DNA of 64,000 nucleotides, from contig NZ_BAKI01000001.1 in the NCBI RefSeq assembly GCF_000583655.1, forward strand, positions 62,001-126,000, written 5' to 3'. How positions within the stretch are numbered: position 1 is the first letter of the stretch; the number at the start of each line of letters is the position of its first letter. The DNA comes from Lentilactobacillus farraginis DSM 18382 = JCM 14108 (GTDB lineage: Bacteria > Bacillota > Bacilli > Lactobacillales > Lactobacillaceae). Positions 10,550 to 19,613 of the stretch are shown one piece after another. The notes under the pieces were generated by a model. That model did no database searches. It had not been told where the DNA came from and was given only the letters and a program-made list of their open reading frames with translations. A program made the position numbers and the translations under genes.

Positions 10550-13171
10550 TTATTCTCTGTTAATCTTTTGCTGCCATTTATAAACTTGGTTCATAATCTG
10601 CATGGGCGTTTTCGACATCAGGTCAAGGTTTTTTAATTGTGACACAACCTCCGCTTGATTATCGTCAACCTGTTCCAACGGAAAGAGGGAGATTTGTTCC
10701 TCTTCACCCGCGGCTTTCTTTCGGCTGTGCTTTAATTGCGGTTGCCCGGAAATTGCCTGACTCGCGTGATCACCGCTCCCTGATCCTTCAGCCTTCTTTT
10801 CCAGCCCGGCCAAAATGTGATCGGCCCGTTTCAGCAAGCCGTTCGGTAATCCGGCCAATTTGGCCACGTGAATCCCGTAAGACTTATCTGCCGGCCCCGG
10901 TTGAATCTTATGCAGAAAGACCAGCTCGCCGTTTGATTCGGTTGCTCCAACGTGAACATTTTGAAGATGTTTAAGCGTCTCATCCAAACCGGTAAGTTCA
11001 TGGTAGTGAGTAGAAAACAACGTTTTGGCTCCAATGTTATTATGCACATATTCAATAATTGCCTGGGCAAGTGCCATACCATCGTAAGTTGCCGTCCCTC
11101 TGCCGATTTCATCAAATAAAATCAGACTGTTGGGTGTCGCATTTTCAATTGCATCATTTGCTTCTTTCATTTCAACCATAAACGTACTTTGACCGGAAAT
11201 CAGGTCATCAGCGGCCCCAATCCGCGTGAAAATCTTATCAAAAACCGGTAATTCGGCTTTCTTGGCGGGCACAAAGCACCCCATTTGATTCATAATGACA
11301 CACAGTGCCATTTGACGCATGTAGGTACTTTTTCCCGACATGTTGGGTCCCGTAATCAACAGGACACTTGTCGCTTGGCCCATGTCAACGTCATTTGGCA
11401 CATACTGCTGATGTCCCAACACCTTTTCAACAACCGGATGACGACCTTCAATGACTTTAACTTGGTGATCATTTGTCAGGGTTGGCCGGACAAACCGATA
11501 CTCTTCGCTAATACTTGCAAAGCTTTGGAGGACGTCCAGTGAGGCAATTGAATCAGCCAGTGCCTGAATCCGCTTAATTGACTTCTTGATATGCTCGCGA
11601 ATTTGAACAAAGAGTTTATATTCAAGTGTCTTACTCTGCTCCTGAGCTTCGAGAATCAAGGCTTCTTTTTCCTTCAGTTCCGGCGTTGAAAATCTTTCGG
11701 CATTGGCTAAAGTCTGTTTACGCTGATAGCGATTTTCCGGTATTTTATCTAAATTCACCTTGGTTACTTCGATATAATAACCGAAAACGTGATTGAAACC
11801 AACCTTCAAGTTATTAATGCCGGTAACCTGGCGTTCCTTAGCTTCCAATTCAGCAAGCCACTTTTGACCATTATTCGAAGCATCCCGATATTTATCAAGC
11901 TGGGCATTGAACCCGTCTTTGATAACCCCACCATCGGTAACTGAAATTGGTGGTTGATCAACAATGGCGTCTTGAATTTCATCCACGATATCATCCAGGG
12001 GAATCAGATCTTGAAGAATCTCTTTAAAGCTATCGTCTGCAATTTGCTCAAGAATATATTTGATTTTCGGTACTTGCTGCAATGACGTTTTCAGTTGGAT
12101 CAAATCCCGACCGTTTACACTGCCAAAAGCAATTCGACCGGCCAGACGTTCCAAATCGTAAACTTTAATCAACTCGTCCTGAAGCTGGCTGCGCTCATAA
12201 TAATGGTCAAGCAGCACACCAACCGCATCGTGTCGCGCCGTAATTTTGGAACGGTTTACCAACGGCCGTTCAATCCACTGCTTGAGCTTTCGGCCTCCCA
12301 TGGCTGTTTTGGTTTTATCAAGCAGCCAAAGTAAGGTGCCGCTCTTTTTTCCGGTTCGAATATTTCGGGTTAATTCCAGATTATACTGGGAATTGTGATC
12401 CAACTCCAGAAAGTCCGACGGCTCGTAGACAACAGCCCGCTTCAGATGCTGCAGGCTGCGTTTTTGAGTCGTCTGAATATAATCCAACAGTAACTTTACA
12501 ACTCGCTTCAGCGGCCCACTGTCGACGTCTTGACTGAGGTAGCTGACGGAGGCATTTACAGGAAGCAGTTCCTGGTGGGAAATTAAAATTCCCAGTTTTT
12601 GAATAGTTTCCTGAATTGTATTGGGAACGTCGCTGTCGATCACCGTTTCTTTGGTTTGCAATGAAACCAGCTCGTTAACCAATTCGGCCTGATTGTCCAA
12701 CTTGGCTGTTTTAAGCTCTCCCGTTGATAAATCTGCGTAAGAAAAGCCAAATGTTTGGTGATCGGTGTCATAAACCAATGCCGTTAAATAATTATTGCTT
12801 TTCGCATTTTGCGTCCCGACATCGATTTGCGTTCCCGGGGTTACCAGCTGAATGACAGCCCGCTTTACCATTCCCTTGGTTAACCGAGGATCCTCCATCT
12901 GCTCACAGATAGCAACCTTATAACCCTGGTCAACCAAAATATCGATATAATTTTGAGCCGCTTTGTGAGGCACACCACACATTGGCACTGGGTTCTCCGC
13001 GTTTCGAGACCGATTAGTCAATGTTAATTCCAATAGTTGAGACCCTTTAATCGCATCATCGTTGAACAATTCATAAAAATCACCCAATCGATAAAACAAA
13101 AATGCATCGGGATACTGATCTTTAATTTTTTGATACTGCACCATCATTGGTGTTGTTTTTGTTTTTGTCAA
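10550..13171 (-). CDS. mutS: DNA mismatch repair protein MutS
   Basis: Recognises mismatches and small loops as a dimer. The mismatch-binding Phe motif GDFYELF lies near residue 33, and the ATPase domain has Walker [11 protein letters not shown] near 606, [12 protein letters not shown] and STHYHEL. The C-terminal helix-turn-helix dimerisation region follows a variable linker. Start choice: two TTG codons are in frame; the one at 13171 ([13 protein letters not shown]) is better spaced from GAGGAG than the one at 13177, giving 873 residues. Confidence 0.96.
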   Translation of the reverse strand: MTKTKTTPMMVQYQKIKDQYPDAFLFYRLGDFYELFNDDAIKGSQLLELTLTNRSRNAENPVPMCGVPHKAAQNYIDILVDQGYKVAICEQMEDPRLTKGMVKRAVIQLVTPGTQIDVGTQNAKSNNYLTALVYDTDHQTFGFSYADLSTGELKTAKLDNQAELVNELVSLQTKETVIDSDVPNTIQETIQKLGILISHQELLPVNASVSYLSQDVDSGPLKRVVKLLLDYIQTTQKRSLQHLKRAVVYEPSDFLELDHNSQYNLELTRNIRTGKKSGTLLWLLDKTKTAMGGRKLKQWIERPLVNRSKITARHDAVGVLLDHYYERSQLQDELIKVYDLERLAGRIAFGSVNGRDLIQLKTSLQQVPKIKYILEQIADDSFKEILQDLIPLDDIVDEIQDAIVDQPPISVTDGGVIKDGFNAQLDKYRDASNNGQKWLAELEAKERQVTGINNLKVGFNHVFGYYIEVTKVNLDKIPENRYQRKQTLANAERFSTPELKEKEALILEAQEQSKTLEYKLFVQIREHIKKSIKRIQALADSIASLDVLQSFASISEEYRFVRPTLTNDHQVKVIEGRHPVVEKVLGHQQYVPNDVDMGQATSVLLITGPNMSGKSTYMRQMALCVIMNQMGCFVPAKKAELPVFDKIFTRIGAADDLISGQSTFMVEMKEANDAIENATPNSLILFDEIGRGTATYDGMALAQAIIEYVHNNIGAKTLFSTHYHELTGLDETLKHLQNVHVGATESNGELVFLHKIQPGPADKSYGIHVAKLAGLPNGLLKRADHILAGLEKKAEGSGSGDHASQAISGQPQLKHSRKKAAGEEEQISLFPLEQVDDNQAEVVSQLKNLDLMSKTPMQIMNQVYKWQQKINRE

Positions 13172-13248
13172 TTCCAACGCTCCTCAAAGATCGCAAATAA
13201 ACATCATTCTATAATATTTTTGCTGCTACTTGTTATATAAAAGCATTA

Positions 13249-14049
13249 CTAGCCCATTACCTGGTCATCCGTATAAAGGATTGTTTTGATAGCTGTCGCG
13301 TGTCCGGTTTTATCGTCAATGTCAACAACACAGCCTGAAAGGATCCCCCGGCCAGTTTCCAACACTTGAAATCTTGCCGGTCGCTGATTTAAAAATCTAC
13401 CAATCACATTATCCGGTTTCATTCCCAACATCCCATCAGCCGGGCCGGTCATACCGGCATCTGTCAAAAAGGCCGTTCTTTTCGGTAGAATTCGGGCATC
13501 ATTTGTTTGAACATGCGTATGTGTCCCGACCACCGCTGAAACCCGACCATCCAAATATCTTGCGATTGCCAACTTTTCACTCGTGGCTTCAGCGTGAAAA
13601 TCCATAAAGATACAATTGGTGGTTGCTTGAAGCTGGTCAACCAACGCATCAGCCAATGAAAATGGGTCGTCCAAATTATCCATAAAAACCCGCCCTTGGA
13701 AATTTAGGACGGCCAATTGCTTCCCGTTCACGTTAATCAGCGTATAGCCTTTGCCAGGTGTGACATTTTGGGGGAAATTGTAGGGCCGAATCAAGCGATT
13801 GGTATCATCAATAAAGTCCAAAATCTCATTATTGCTCCAAGCGTGATTCCCTAATGTTACCACATCAACCCCATCACTCATTAATTGTTTATAAATGCTT
13901 CGGCTAATCCCGCGGCCAAACGAAGTTGCATTTTCACCATTCACAATTGTTACTTGCGGTTTTATTTCCTGCTTAAGCTTGGGCAAATAACGGCTAATCA
14001 TTGAGACACCTTTATCCCCCACTACATCTCCAATAAAAAGAACTCGCAT
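13249..14049 (-). CDS. ymdB: YmdB-family metallophosphoesterase
   Basis: Calcineurin-like phosphatase of the YmdB (TIGR00282) family; the Bacillus enzyme hydrolyses 2',3'-cyclic nucleotides. Metal-binding motifs seen in order are GDVVGDKGV near the start, NGENAT, LGNHAW, DFHAEATSEK and GTHTHVQTND. The protein is 266 residues, the normal size. ATG 14049 follows AGGAAAG; a TTG one codon earlier is less likely. It lies downstream of rny, which encodes RNase Y, the same neighbourhood as in Bacillus, but an rny terminator lies between the two. Confidence 0.93.
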   Translation of the reverse strand: MRVLFIGDVVGDKGVSMISRYLPKLKQEIKPQVTIVNGENATSFGRGISRSIYKQLMSDGVDVVTLGNHAWSNNEILDFIDDTNRLIRPYNFPQNVTPGKGYTLINVNGKQLAVLNFQGRVFMDNLDDPFSLADALVDQLQATTNCIFMDFHAEATSEKLAIARYLDGRVSAVVGTHTHVQTNDARILPKRTAFLTDAGMTGPADGMLGMKPDNVIGRFLNQRPARFQVLETGRGILSGCVVDIDDKTGHATAIKTILYTDDQVMG

Positions 14050-14110
14050 CAAACTTTCCTACACTTTCTAATATTTGTATTTAAATAATTTTAACATCAT
14101 CTATTATAAA

Positions 14111-14137
14111 AGAAAAAAGACCAGATAACCTGATCTT
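14111..14137 (-). terminator. Rho-independent terminator after rny
   Basis: Minus-strand AAGATCAG and CTGGTCTT form an eight-pair stem with a five-base loop, followed by a T-run (TTTTTTCTTTT). It directly abuts the rny stop codon. Confidence 0.85.
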
Positions 14138-15720
14138 TTACTTTGCGTATTCAACTGAACGAACTTCTCTAATCACCGTAACCTTAATGTGACCAGGATA
14201 CTTCATTTCAGCTTCAATCTTTTGTTTAATCCTTCTAGCAAGCACGATCGCCTGCGTGTCAGTAATGTTATCGGGTTTTGCAATTACACGGATTTCTCTT
14301 CCGGCTTGAATTGCGTAACTCTTCTGTACATCTTCAAAACTATCCGTAATTTTTTCAAGGTTATCCAAACGGTGAACAAAGCTTTCGAGAGACTCACTGT
14401 GGGCACCAGGACGAGAAATTGCAATCTTTTCAGCAACTGCCACCAGTTCCGAAATAATGTATTTCGGCTGATGTTCATTCTCATAGCCTTGAATTGTGTC
14501 AATTACGACTGGGCTCTCGTGATACTTTTTGGCTAAATCAACACCAACTTGCACATGCGAGCCTTGAACAACACTGTTATTAACAGCTTTTCCGATATCG
14601 TGTAATAATCCCGCGCGTTTAGCTAAAGTAACATCCTCACCTAACTCTGAAGCAAAAGCACCGGCCAGTTTGGCAACTTCCGTTGCGTGTGCCAATAAGT
14701 TCTGACCCTGATAAATTTTAAAGTTCATTCTGCCAACCATTTTGATCATTTCAGGCTCATTGAATGAATGCCAAGGTCGAATAAGGTTTCTTCACCAATC
14801 TCTTGAATCCGCTCATCAAGGTCTTTACGACTCTTTTCAACCATCTCTTCAATTCGAGCTGGATGAATGCGGCCATCCTTGATCAACTTTTCCAACGTCA
14901 TCTTGGCGATTTCACGACGGATTGGATCAAACCCACTCAAAACAACCGCTTCAGGAGTATCATCAATAATTAGATCAATTCCTGTTAAGGTTTCAAATGT
15001 TCGAATATTTCGACCTTCACGACCAATAATACGCCCTTTCATATCTTCACTGGGCAGATTAACAACGGAAACGGTCGTTTCAGAAACAACATCGGCAGAA
15101 CTCTGCTGAATAGCTTCAACAATTAATTCTTTAGCATTCTTATCAGCCTCTGCTTGAGCCTGATAATAACTTTCCTTAACCATTTTGGCTTTTTCTTCCG
15201 CCAGTTGATCACTGGTTTCCCTTAAAATTTCGTTACGGGCTTCTTCTTGAGTAAGTCCCGCAACTCTTTGAACTTCCGCCTGACGTGCTTCAATAAGTGA
15301 GTTTGCTTTTTCTTGTTGTGTAACTAGATTCTGTTGTTCACGATTAATCTTTTGCTCTTTGCGATTCAAACTATTTTCACGTCGCTCGAAAGTACTGTCC
15401 TTTCGATCAAGAGCTTCCTCTCGTTGCAACAGCCGATCCTCCTGCTTTTGAATCTCCGCTCGCCGTTGTTTTAATTCCTTTTCAATCTTTGAACGGTAAC
15501 GATGATTCTTTTCTTGCGCAGATAACGTGGCTTCCTTAACAACCGTTTCAGCCTTTTTCTTTGCTTCAGCCAAAATTGATTTTGCGGAACCCTTTGCACC
15601 TTCAAGCTTTGTTTCCTGGATCTTTTTCTGTGCAGACTTCCCGATTAGAAAGCTTAAAAAACCAACAAAACCGACAACAATAATAGCGATGATTGCGAGG
15701 ATTATTTGAGCCATACTCAT
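14138..15720 (-). CDS. rny: Ribonuclease Y (with one-base frameshift)
   Basis: Membrane-anchored endoribonuclease that initiates mRNA decay. From ATG 15720 (after GGAGGTG) it has an N-terminal membrane helix ([20 protein letters not shown]), a long charged coiled coil to about residue 200, a KH domain with [15 protein letters not shown], and after the break the HD domain with [12 protein letters not shown] and LLHDIGKA. The frame is lost near 14755-14760 just after LGIHSM; one added base gives [12 protein letters not shown]. Repaired length is 527 residues, as expected. Both halves are long and highly conserved, so I treat it as intact with a sequence error. Confidence 0.92.
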
Positions 15721-15801
15721 GGCTTCACCTCCAAATCATCATAAAAATGATTATTTTCTAAACCAATTATAAGATGTTATTTGATTATTGACACAACCTT
15801 A

Positions 15802-15830
15802 ATTTTAATGTTTGTTACGGGCAGTGTCAA
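15802..15830 (-). promoter_or_regulatory. rny promoter
   Basis: Minus-strand TTGACA (830-825) and TAAAAT (807-802) are 17 nt apart, upstream of the rny ribosome-binding site. The untranslated leader would be about 75 nt. Together with the recA terminator this accounts for the 305-bp gap between recA and rny; I see nothing else in it. Confidence 0.75.
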
Positions 15831-15954
15831 TCATCTTATTGCATTGCCGCAATTAATTGTATATAGCAATTAAAAAAACAGCCAAAAATTAAATTAGAAA
15901 TCAACTTTAACGCAATCATTTACTTCTTAATAACGCCTGTATTATCAGTAATGG

Positions 15955-16007
15955 TTAAAAAAAAGAGACCAACAATTCTCATTTTTCAATCAGAATTTAT
16001 TAATCTC
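15955..16007 (-). terminator. recA terminator
   Basis: Minus-strand GAGA, TTAAT and AATTCT pair with AGAATT, GTTGG and TCTC (some G-T pairs), followed by eight T. It lies 18 bp beyond the corrected recA stop at 16026. Confidence 0.7.
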
Positions 16008-16025
16008 AAAAAATTGTTTGATATT

Positions 16026-17153
16026 TTATTTGCCAATATTTAAATCGATATTATCAACCGATTTTGCTTCGTCAGCTGATGTTTTCTTGGGCTTATCCGT
16101 CTTTTTAGCCGTCGCCTTTTTACCGGTACTTTTTTCATTATCAGACTTTTTTATCATCTGCATCATCCGGAATACCGTAAGCATCCCGAACTTTTTTCAT
16201 CACTTCCTGGTACATGTCTTGGTGTTCTTCCAAATAAGTCTTGGCATTTTCACGGCCTTGGCCAATTCGCTCTTCACCATAGGAATACCATGAACCGGAC
16301 TTGTCAATAATATCTTTATCAACCGCCATATCAACCAGCTCACCGGACTGAGAGATTCCCTTACCATACATGATATCTACTTCAGCACGCTTAAATGGCG
16401 GTGCAACCTTATTTTTAACAACTTTGATTCGAACCCGGTTACCAACGATATTAGTCCCGGTTTTAATTTGTTCAGCTCGCCGAATCTCAAGCCGAATTGT
16501 CGAATAGAATTTCAACGCACGACCACCCGGAGTCGTTTCCGGCTGCCGAACATGACGCCAACTTTTTCACGGATTTGATTAATAAAAATCGCGATAGTCT
16601 TGGTTTTACTAATCGTTCCAGATAACTTTCTGAGCGCCTGAGACATCAGTCGAGCTTGAAGGCCAACGTGCGCGTCGCCCATTTCCCCCTCAATTTCTGC
16701 CCGGGGAACCAATGCCGCAACCGAATCAATGACGACAATGTCAATTGCCCCACTCGTTACCAGTGCGTCGGTAATTTGAAGTCCCTGTTCACCCGTATCA
16801 GGCTGTGACAGTAACAAGTCGTCAATATTAACACCTAAATGGGTCGCATAAACCGGATCCAATGCGTTTTCCGCATCAATATAAGCGGCTGTCCCACCAC
16901 GTTTCTGAACTTCTGCAACCGCATGAAGTGCAACGGTGGTTTTCCCGGAACTTTCCGGCCCATATATTTCAACGATTCTGCCACGAGGATAACCGCCTAC
17001 TCCCAGCGCTTCATCCAGTGCCAGCGAGCCGGTCGGAATTGTTGAAATTTGCGTATCGGCTTTGTCACCCATTCGCATAATGGAGCCCTTACCGAATTCT
17101 TTTTCAATATCTTTAAGTGCCTTATCCAAAGCTACTTTTCTTTGATCAGCCAT
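16026..17153 (-). CDS. recA: Recombinase RecA (two compensating frameshifts)
   Basis: Forms the ATP-dependent strand-exchange filament and activates LexA self-cleavage. ATG 17153 ([13 protein letters not shown]) follows GGGAGG. Walker [10 protein letters not shown] near residue 65, Walker [11 protein letters not shown] and [13 protein letters not shown] are present. A base is missing at 16541-16542 (GGCAGCCGG should have CCC), after which [17 protein letters not shown] is restored. A second shift, one extra A in the run at 16147-16152, hides the C-terminal tail, which continues [15 protein letters not shown] and ends NIDLNIGK. Net length is 375 residues. Read without correction, recA would appear split and its last 40 residues would be missed. 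Confidence 0.93.
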
Positions 17154-17196
17154 AAAAGTCCTCCCTCTTTTCCAAACTGAAATAAACACTTACATT

Positions 17197-17225
17197 ACTA
17201 TACAAACGTTCGATCGAAAAAGCAA
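17197..17225 (-). promoter_or_regulatory. recA promoter
   Basis: Minus-strand TTGCTT (225-220) and TATAGT (202-197) with a 17-nt spacer. The spacer contains CGAACGTTTGTAT, which resembles a degenerate LexA box over the promoter. Confidence 0.7.
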
Positions 17226-17243
17226 TAAAAATGCAATTCAAAA

Positions 17244-17257
17244 CGAACGAAAGTTCA
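17244..17257. promoter_or_regulatory. LexA (SOS) box upstream of recA
   Basis: CGAACGAAAGTTCA contains a perfect GAAC-N4-GTTC palindrome, the core of the Gram-positive LexA operator (CGAACRNRYGTTCG). It lies just upstream of the recA -35 hexamer and downstream of the cinA stop. Damage-inducible control of recA is the natural reading. Confidence 0.7.
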
Positions 17258-17267
17258 AAATTCAAAG

Positions 17268-17738
17268 TTAATTTTTAACTTCTTCTAATGCTAATTTCAA
17301 ACCAGCTTCAACTGCCGCTTTTCGAATTTGATTTCGCTCGCCCGCAAACTGAAATTTCTTGGCATAACTGATTTGAGTCCCATGCGCAATTCCGATCCAA
17401 ACAGTCCCAACCGGGTTACCTTCAAGTGCATCAGGTCCGGCCACGCCAGTAAAGGAGACTGCCAAATCTTTCTTCATTATCTGCCTTGCCTGATCAGCCA
17501 TCCAAATTGCTGTCGGCTCACTGACAACGCTGTTTTCAGCAATTACATCATGCGGGACCTGTAACAGTTGCTCTTTAACCCGGTCAGAATACGTCACAAA
17601 GCCACCCTCAAAAACGGCTGAAACGCCGGCGACATTTCCCAATGTACTCTGAAACATCCCCGCGGTTAAACTCTCAGCCGCCGTGATTGTGAGATGCTTT
17701 TTTAGCAACTGGTCAACTAATTTCTGCTCCAGTGTCAC
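17268..17738 (-). CDS. Stand-alone CinA C-terminal domain (PncC-like nicotinamide-nucleotide amidase)
   Basis: Matches only the C-terminal amidohydrolase domain of competence/damage-inducible CinA, which converts nicotinamide mononucleotide to nicotinic acid mononucleotide. Motifs: AESLTAGMFQSTL near residue 20, GGFVTYSDRVK near 45, VSFTGVAGPDALEG near 95 and PVGTVWIG. The GTG start at 17738 follows AAAGGGG. The 156-residue length equals one domain, and the 124 bp between this gene and pgsA contain no N-terminal MoaB-like domain, so this is not a frameshift. It sits between pgsA and recA, where full-length cinA is found in many Firmicutes. Confidence 0.88.
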   Translation of the reverse strand: MTLEQKLVDQLLKKHLTITAAESLTAGMFQSTLGNVAGVSAVFEGGFVTYSDRVKEQLLQVPHDVIAENSVVSEPTAIWMADQARQIMKKDLAVSFTGVAGPDALEGNPVGTVWIGIAHGTQISYAKKFQFAGERNQIRKAAVEAGLKLALEEVKN

Positions 17739-17813
17739 TTATAAACTTCCCCTTTCAAGAATTAAATACGAAAACAACCTACTAATATTTTAAAGAATAA
17801 CTCAAAAGAATAC

Positions 17814-17845
17814 AAAAACCGGGGATATAAAATGAATCGCCCGGT
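17814..17845 (-). terminator. Probable terminator after pgsA
   Basis: Minus-strand ACCGGG pairs with CCCGGT across a 16-base loop, followed by TTTTTG. It lies between the pgsA stop and cinA, suggesting cinA has its own promoter. Confidence 0.5.
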
Positions 17846-17861
17846 CCAGACAAGTTATGAT

Positions 17862-18443
17862 TTAAAAAGAATCTGAAAAAACATCTCTGTTTTGAACAAA
17901 GTAGTCAATACCAGAGTAAATCGTAAAGAATAAGCAGATATATAACATCAGCTGGGCAAAAGGAAAATTAATCGCCGCAAAAAAGATGTTGTTTAATAAT
18001 AAAAAGATAATTGCCAACATCTGAGTGGTGGTTTTAATTTTTCCCGGCCAGGCAGCTGCAACCACTTTCCCGTCATTTTCCACAACGATCAACCTTAATC
18101 CGGTTACCGCCAGCTCTCGACAAACAATAATGACAATCACCCATGCCGGTGCTTCCTTCAACTGCACTAAAAAGATAAATGCTGTCATGACCAGCATCTT
18201 ATCCGCCATTGGATCAGCAAATTTGCCAAAATTGGTTACCAAGTGCTGTCGGCGGGCAATTTGGCCATCCAAAAAATCAGTCAGCGAAGCCACAATAAAA
18301 ATAATTGTTGCAGCCCACCGCGTATAGCTGACCGCCGTACCGGCAACTACAGTACTGCCGGAAAATATCGGCAGTGCCAAAATTAAAATAAAAAACGGAA
18401 TTAAGATAATTCGAAATATTGTTAATTTATTAGGTAAATTCAT
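17862..18443 (-). CDS. pgsA: CDP-diacylglycerol-glycerol-3-phosphate 3-phosphatidyltransferase
   Basis: Integral membrane enzyme making phosphatidylglycerophosphate, the committed step to phosphatidylglycerol and cardiolipin. The CDP-alcohol phosphotransferase motif is visible as TDFLDGQIARR followed by GKFADPMADK near residues 55-85, with metal-binding Asp residues. Four or more hydrophobic segments span the 193 residues. ATG 18443 (MNLPNKLTIFRI) follows TGGAGG; an upstream in-frame start at 18467 would lie ahead of this site and is unlikely. It begins 25 bp before the end of the upstream rodZ, counted in coordinates, as in the usual rodZ-pgsA pair. Confidence 0.95.
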   Translation of the reverse strand: MNLPNKLTIFRIILIPFFILILALPIFSGSTVVAGTAVSYTRWAATIIFIVASLTDFLDGQIARRQHLVTNFGKFADPMADKMLVMTAFIFLVQLKEAPAWVIVIIVCRELAVTGLRLIVVENDGKVVAAAWPGKIKTTTQMLAIIFLLLNNIFFAAINFPFAQLMLYICLFFTIYSGIDYFVQNRDVFSDSF

Positions 18444-18467
18444 CAAAATGCCTCCAGCCAACACCAA

Positions 18468-19529
18468 TTAATAAGAACCTGTCGTCCCAGTTGTTGAACC
18501 GGTCGTCGTCCCCGTATCAGTGCCGGTTGTCGTGCCGGTTGTTGATGACGACTGTGTGGACCCGGTCGTTGTTCCGGTTGTATTGCCAGTTCCCGTTGTG
18601 CTGCTGGAAGTCGTGCCGGTTGTTGAACTGGCTGTGGCTGACTTACCAAATTGGAGGGTAATAACCCGTACTTGATTTGAACTGCCGTCACTCGGATCAG
18701 AAAGCTTAAGGCGTTTACCGGCAACATAAATCGCCGTTTGCGGCGCATTGCCAGTGTTGATTGTTGCAGTTGAAACGTTGCTTGGTAACATGACAGTATG
18801 TGATTTACCACCGGCTTGAGAACCCTGCCAAAGAGTTGAACCATTTGCACTTACGGAAGTCCAAGCACTGCCTGACCCCGTGGTAGCAATTTTAATCTTT
18901 GGCTTGCTTGAAGCACCGGTTACCTGATACGTAACGTTACTGCCGGATTCAGTCAACTTCTTAAATGTTAATTTCTTTGAAGCGGTTTTCTTTTTAGTGG
19001 ACTTGGCCGGTTTCGAACTGGAACTGGCGGAAGACTTGGCTTTTTTATCACTGGATACTGAAACTTTACTGGTTTCAATTTGAGTTTTAGAAGTATCACG
19101 CGTGCTGTGAGCAGCAGCCACCCAGATTGCAATTAAAATCACTAAAACAACCACGGAAACTGAAATAACCGGAATATATTTTCTGATCTTTTCATTTCGT
19201 TGGTCAACCTGACGCTGTGCGGATCGCGTCTTAGGATTGTCACTGTTAACCCGGTTTACATACTCGGGATCTTCAGTATCGGGCAATTTATTGTCAAATT
19301 GCGCCAACAGCTCACTGCCGTTCAAACCGACAGAGTCCGCATACTGTTTAACGAATGCCCGAACGTAAAATTCTCCCGGCAGCGAATCAAAATCGTTATC
19401 CTCAATCGCAATTAAATACCGCTTTTGAATCTTTGTATTTTTTTGCAGGTCATCTAATGTATAACCCTTTGCGACCCGAGCATCATGAAGCTTTTTTCCA
19501 ATTGTTAAATTATCTTTTTCGTCGTTCAT
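18468..19529 (-). CDS. rodZ: RodZ-like cytoskeletal/HTH membrane protein with Thr/Gly-rich tail
   Basis: Links MreB to the cell-wall elongation machinery. The 353-residue protein has an N-terminal RodZ helix-turn-helix domain (IGKKLHDARVAKGYTLDDL, then RYLIAIEDNDFDSLPGEFY), one membrane segment (VISVSVVVLVILIAIWVAA) near residue 150, a Ser/Lys/Thr-rich stalk, and an extracellular DUF4115-like domain about 190-295. The last 55 residues are almost entirely Thr, Gly and Ser in TTGT-type repeats, unusual for RodZ. ATG 19529 (MNDEKDN) is chosen over an in-frame start two codons upstream. A TG-extended -10 (TGATATACT) lies near 19569-19577. Confidence 0.88.
   Translation of the reverse strand: MNDEKDNLTIGKKLHDARVAKGYTLDDLQKNTKIQKRYLIAIEDNDFDSLPGEFYVRAFVKQYADSVGLNGSELLAQFDNKLPDTEDPEYVNRVNSDNPKTRSAQRQVDQRNEKIRKYIPVISVSVVVLVILIAIWVAAAHSTRDTSKTQIETSKVSVSSDKKAKSSASSSSKPAKSTKKKTASKKLTFKKLTESGSNVTYQVTGASSKPKIKIATTGSGSAWTSVSANGSTLWQGSQAGGKSHTVMLPSNVSTATINTGNAPQTAIYVAGKRLKLSDPSDGSSNQVRVITLQFGKSATASSTTGTTSSSTTGTGNTTGTTTGSTQSSSTTGTTTGTDTGTTTGSTTGTTGSY
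18471..18640. repeat. Low-complexity Thr/Gly/Ser-codon repeat in the rodZ 3' end
   Basis: On the plus strand the segment is made of imperfect repeats of GTCGTGCCGGTTGTTG-like units (GTTCCGGTTGT, GTGCCGGTTGT and variants). They encode the Thr/Gly tail of RodZ. Such a tract can change length by slippage or recombination. Confidence 0.7.
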
Positions 19530-19613
19530 AACCATTTCTCCATTAAAGTTAATTAATCATCCAATTTCAGTATATCATACGAAAGGACCCGGTTATTTTA
19601 AAGAAAGTATAAG

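Noticed and set aside
16018-16293. Plus-strand hydrophobic small ORF
   Set aside because: It is the complement of the RecA C-terminal tail; the minus strand reads a coherent RecA end.
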